From: Artemisia argyi
Lineage: Eukaryota; Streptophyta; Magnoliopsida; Asterales; Asteraceae
Reading direction: 5' to 3'
Assembly (NCBI GenBank): GCA_030686995.1
Contig: CM060695.1
Coordinates: forward strand, 95,227,371 to 95,291,370
DNA: 64,000 nucleotides
The translations under genes and the position numbers were made by a program. The notes under the pieces are model-generated. The model had not been told where the DNA came from, ran no database searches, and saw only the letters and a list, made by a program, of their open reading frames with translations. Shown here piece after piece: positions 63,201 to 64,000 of this stretch; the first letter of the stretch is position 1; each line of letters starts with the position of its first letter.

Positions 63201-63232
63201 GGAAAAATGACCTGAAATTGTGGGTTGTGACA
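60226..63232 (-). repeat. Tekay 5' LTR
   Basis: It is 3,007 bp and includes a G19 tract at 62402-62420. Seven GAATAGT words lie at 63041-63187, at the start of U3 in the element's sense. Confidence 0.94.
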
Positions 63233-63237
63233 ATCCA

Positions 63238-64000
63238 AAATAATACATCATAGGAAATTTGCATTCCCTTTACACATGAATTTTTACATACTTTACAATC
63301 AACTCTTCTAATGACTCGAATTAAGAAATCAAAACACTTGGAGTACTTTTTAAGATTAACGCACATATGGGGGTAATATATGATGTTCTTCCCCATTACT
63401 CCATAACACTAGTACTTTACCCATGAGTCCCAATCGTTCCAAAATAATATGTACAAGATATGGCTCAACTTAGCAACCATGTAATCATTTAGACAATTAA
63501 CTAAGTGTTTAAACCAATAACAATAATGCACTAAAGATGAGTGCATACACGGAAGGCTAAGGCGATTTGGTTGCACATTTGGGGTGGGTTGTTAACAAAT
63601 TCTTCCTTTAAGTAAAATGCTTAAAGTTAGAAACGAAAAAGATAGGCTCGGAGGGGTGTACTAGGGGTATCGATGAGTACAACGCAAAGGTGTAGGAGAA
63701 ATTAATTGACTTTGTTAGTCAAGTTAATTGATTTAAATGGTCAAGTAATTATGATACGGGTTTAACACAAGGGTGATCCTAATGCCTCTTATCATGTAGT
63801 AAATCCTACTACACGAATGTAGTCTCACTAGCGGTCTCGGGATGCATCACTAACGCAAGTTCTAGAATCTAAGTACTACCGGTACACTCATAAGCACTAA
63901 TAATGAATTCTTTTCCTAATAAATATAAAGGTGAACTTCACATATTTTGGTGGAAATTTTTTTTGAGTGGTACGGTTTTTTGTGATAGTCATACAACTCC
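63238..64000 (-). other. Second GP element: 3' UTR, second part
   Basis: It runs parallel to 33413-34170 of copy A (shared GATGCATCACTAACGCAAGT near 63840). It continues past the right edge, where protease and gag would be expected. Confidence 0.82.

Larger units (their letters stand above)
50966..63232 (-). mobile_element. Tekay chromovirus, near-intact, 12.27 kb (TSD ATCCA)
   Basis: LTRs at 50966-53974 and 60226-63232 both run TGTCACA to TGTGACA. ATCCA lies at 50961-50965 and 63233-63237, and 33408-33412 shows the empty site in a sister GP copy. PBS, extra ORF, gag, pol with chromodomain and PPT are all present. The LTRs differ at about 13 positions in 3 kb by eye, so it is the youngest full-length insertion here by this measure. 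The only visible coding fault is an in-frame TAG at 57869-57867. Confidence 0.95.

Overview
The window is repeat-dense nuclear DNA from a flowering plant. It is AT-rich, carries spliced coding sequence, and is built mostly of nested LTR retrotransposons. The Gag and Pol protein styles (Gag openings MDNGNIFEP and MRTRSSR, and a Tekay Gag-Pol) resemble what I remember from Asteraceae such as Tanacetum, Artemisia or Lactuca. That placement is from memory and moderately confident. I see no tRNA, rRNA, CRISPR or bacterial-type operon.

Layout. (1) 1-4,950: one probable host gene on the minus strand (three exons, 319-2,449) for an acidic, lipid-anchor-type MGCGKSK protein. It is followed by a decayed LINE tail, two small MITE-like elements and long (TA)n tracts. 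(2) 4,953-44,561: one old Ty1/copia element on the minus strand, now about 39.6 kb because other elements landed in it. Its two 730-bp LTRs, PBS, PPT and an ATATA target duplication are all visible. Inside it are a solo LTR (8,607-10,037, TSD GAAGA) and a 30-kb tandem complex LTR-internal-LTR-internal (about 13,118-43,371) of a Gag-protease-only family, called GP here. The GP complex in turn holds a Tekay-like solo LTR (15,469-18,760, TSD TAAAC), an Athila-like element with an intact 1,914-codon gag-pol (20,928-32,960, TSD ATATC) and an Athila-family solo LTR in the opposite orientation (36,157-40,193, TSD CACTT). (3) 44,570-47,439: low-complexity and T-rich repeats, microsatellites and the 3' part of an RTE-type LINE. 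(4) 47,440-64,000: an Athila-family LTR fragment cut by another GP element (3' LTR 48,873-50,312, running off the right edge). That GP element is itself cut by a nearly perfect Tekay chromovirus (50,966-63,232, TSD ATCCA) with two 3.0-kb LTRs.

Insertion order can be read from nesting and roughly from LTR pair differences counted by eye: copia about 19/730, GP about 28/1,405, Tekay about 13/3,007, Athila 1/428. The outer elements are the older ones.

The most unusual material: a recurrent retrotransposon family that encodes Gag and protease plus a conserved unknown C-terminal region but no reverse transcriptase or integrase; LTR ends and a primer site that this family shares with the Athila element, which could supply the missing enzymes; an array of the palindrome TGACGCCGTCA just upstream of the TATA box in its LTRs; and four stem-loops with compensating base changes in the Athila 3' untranslated region.
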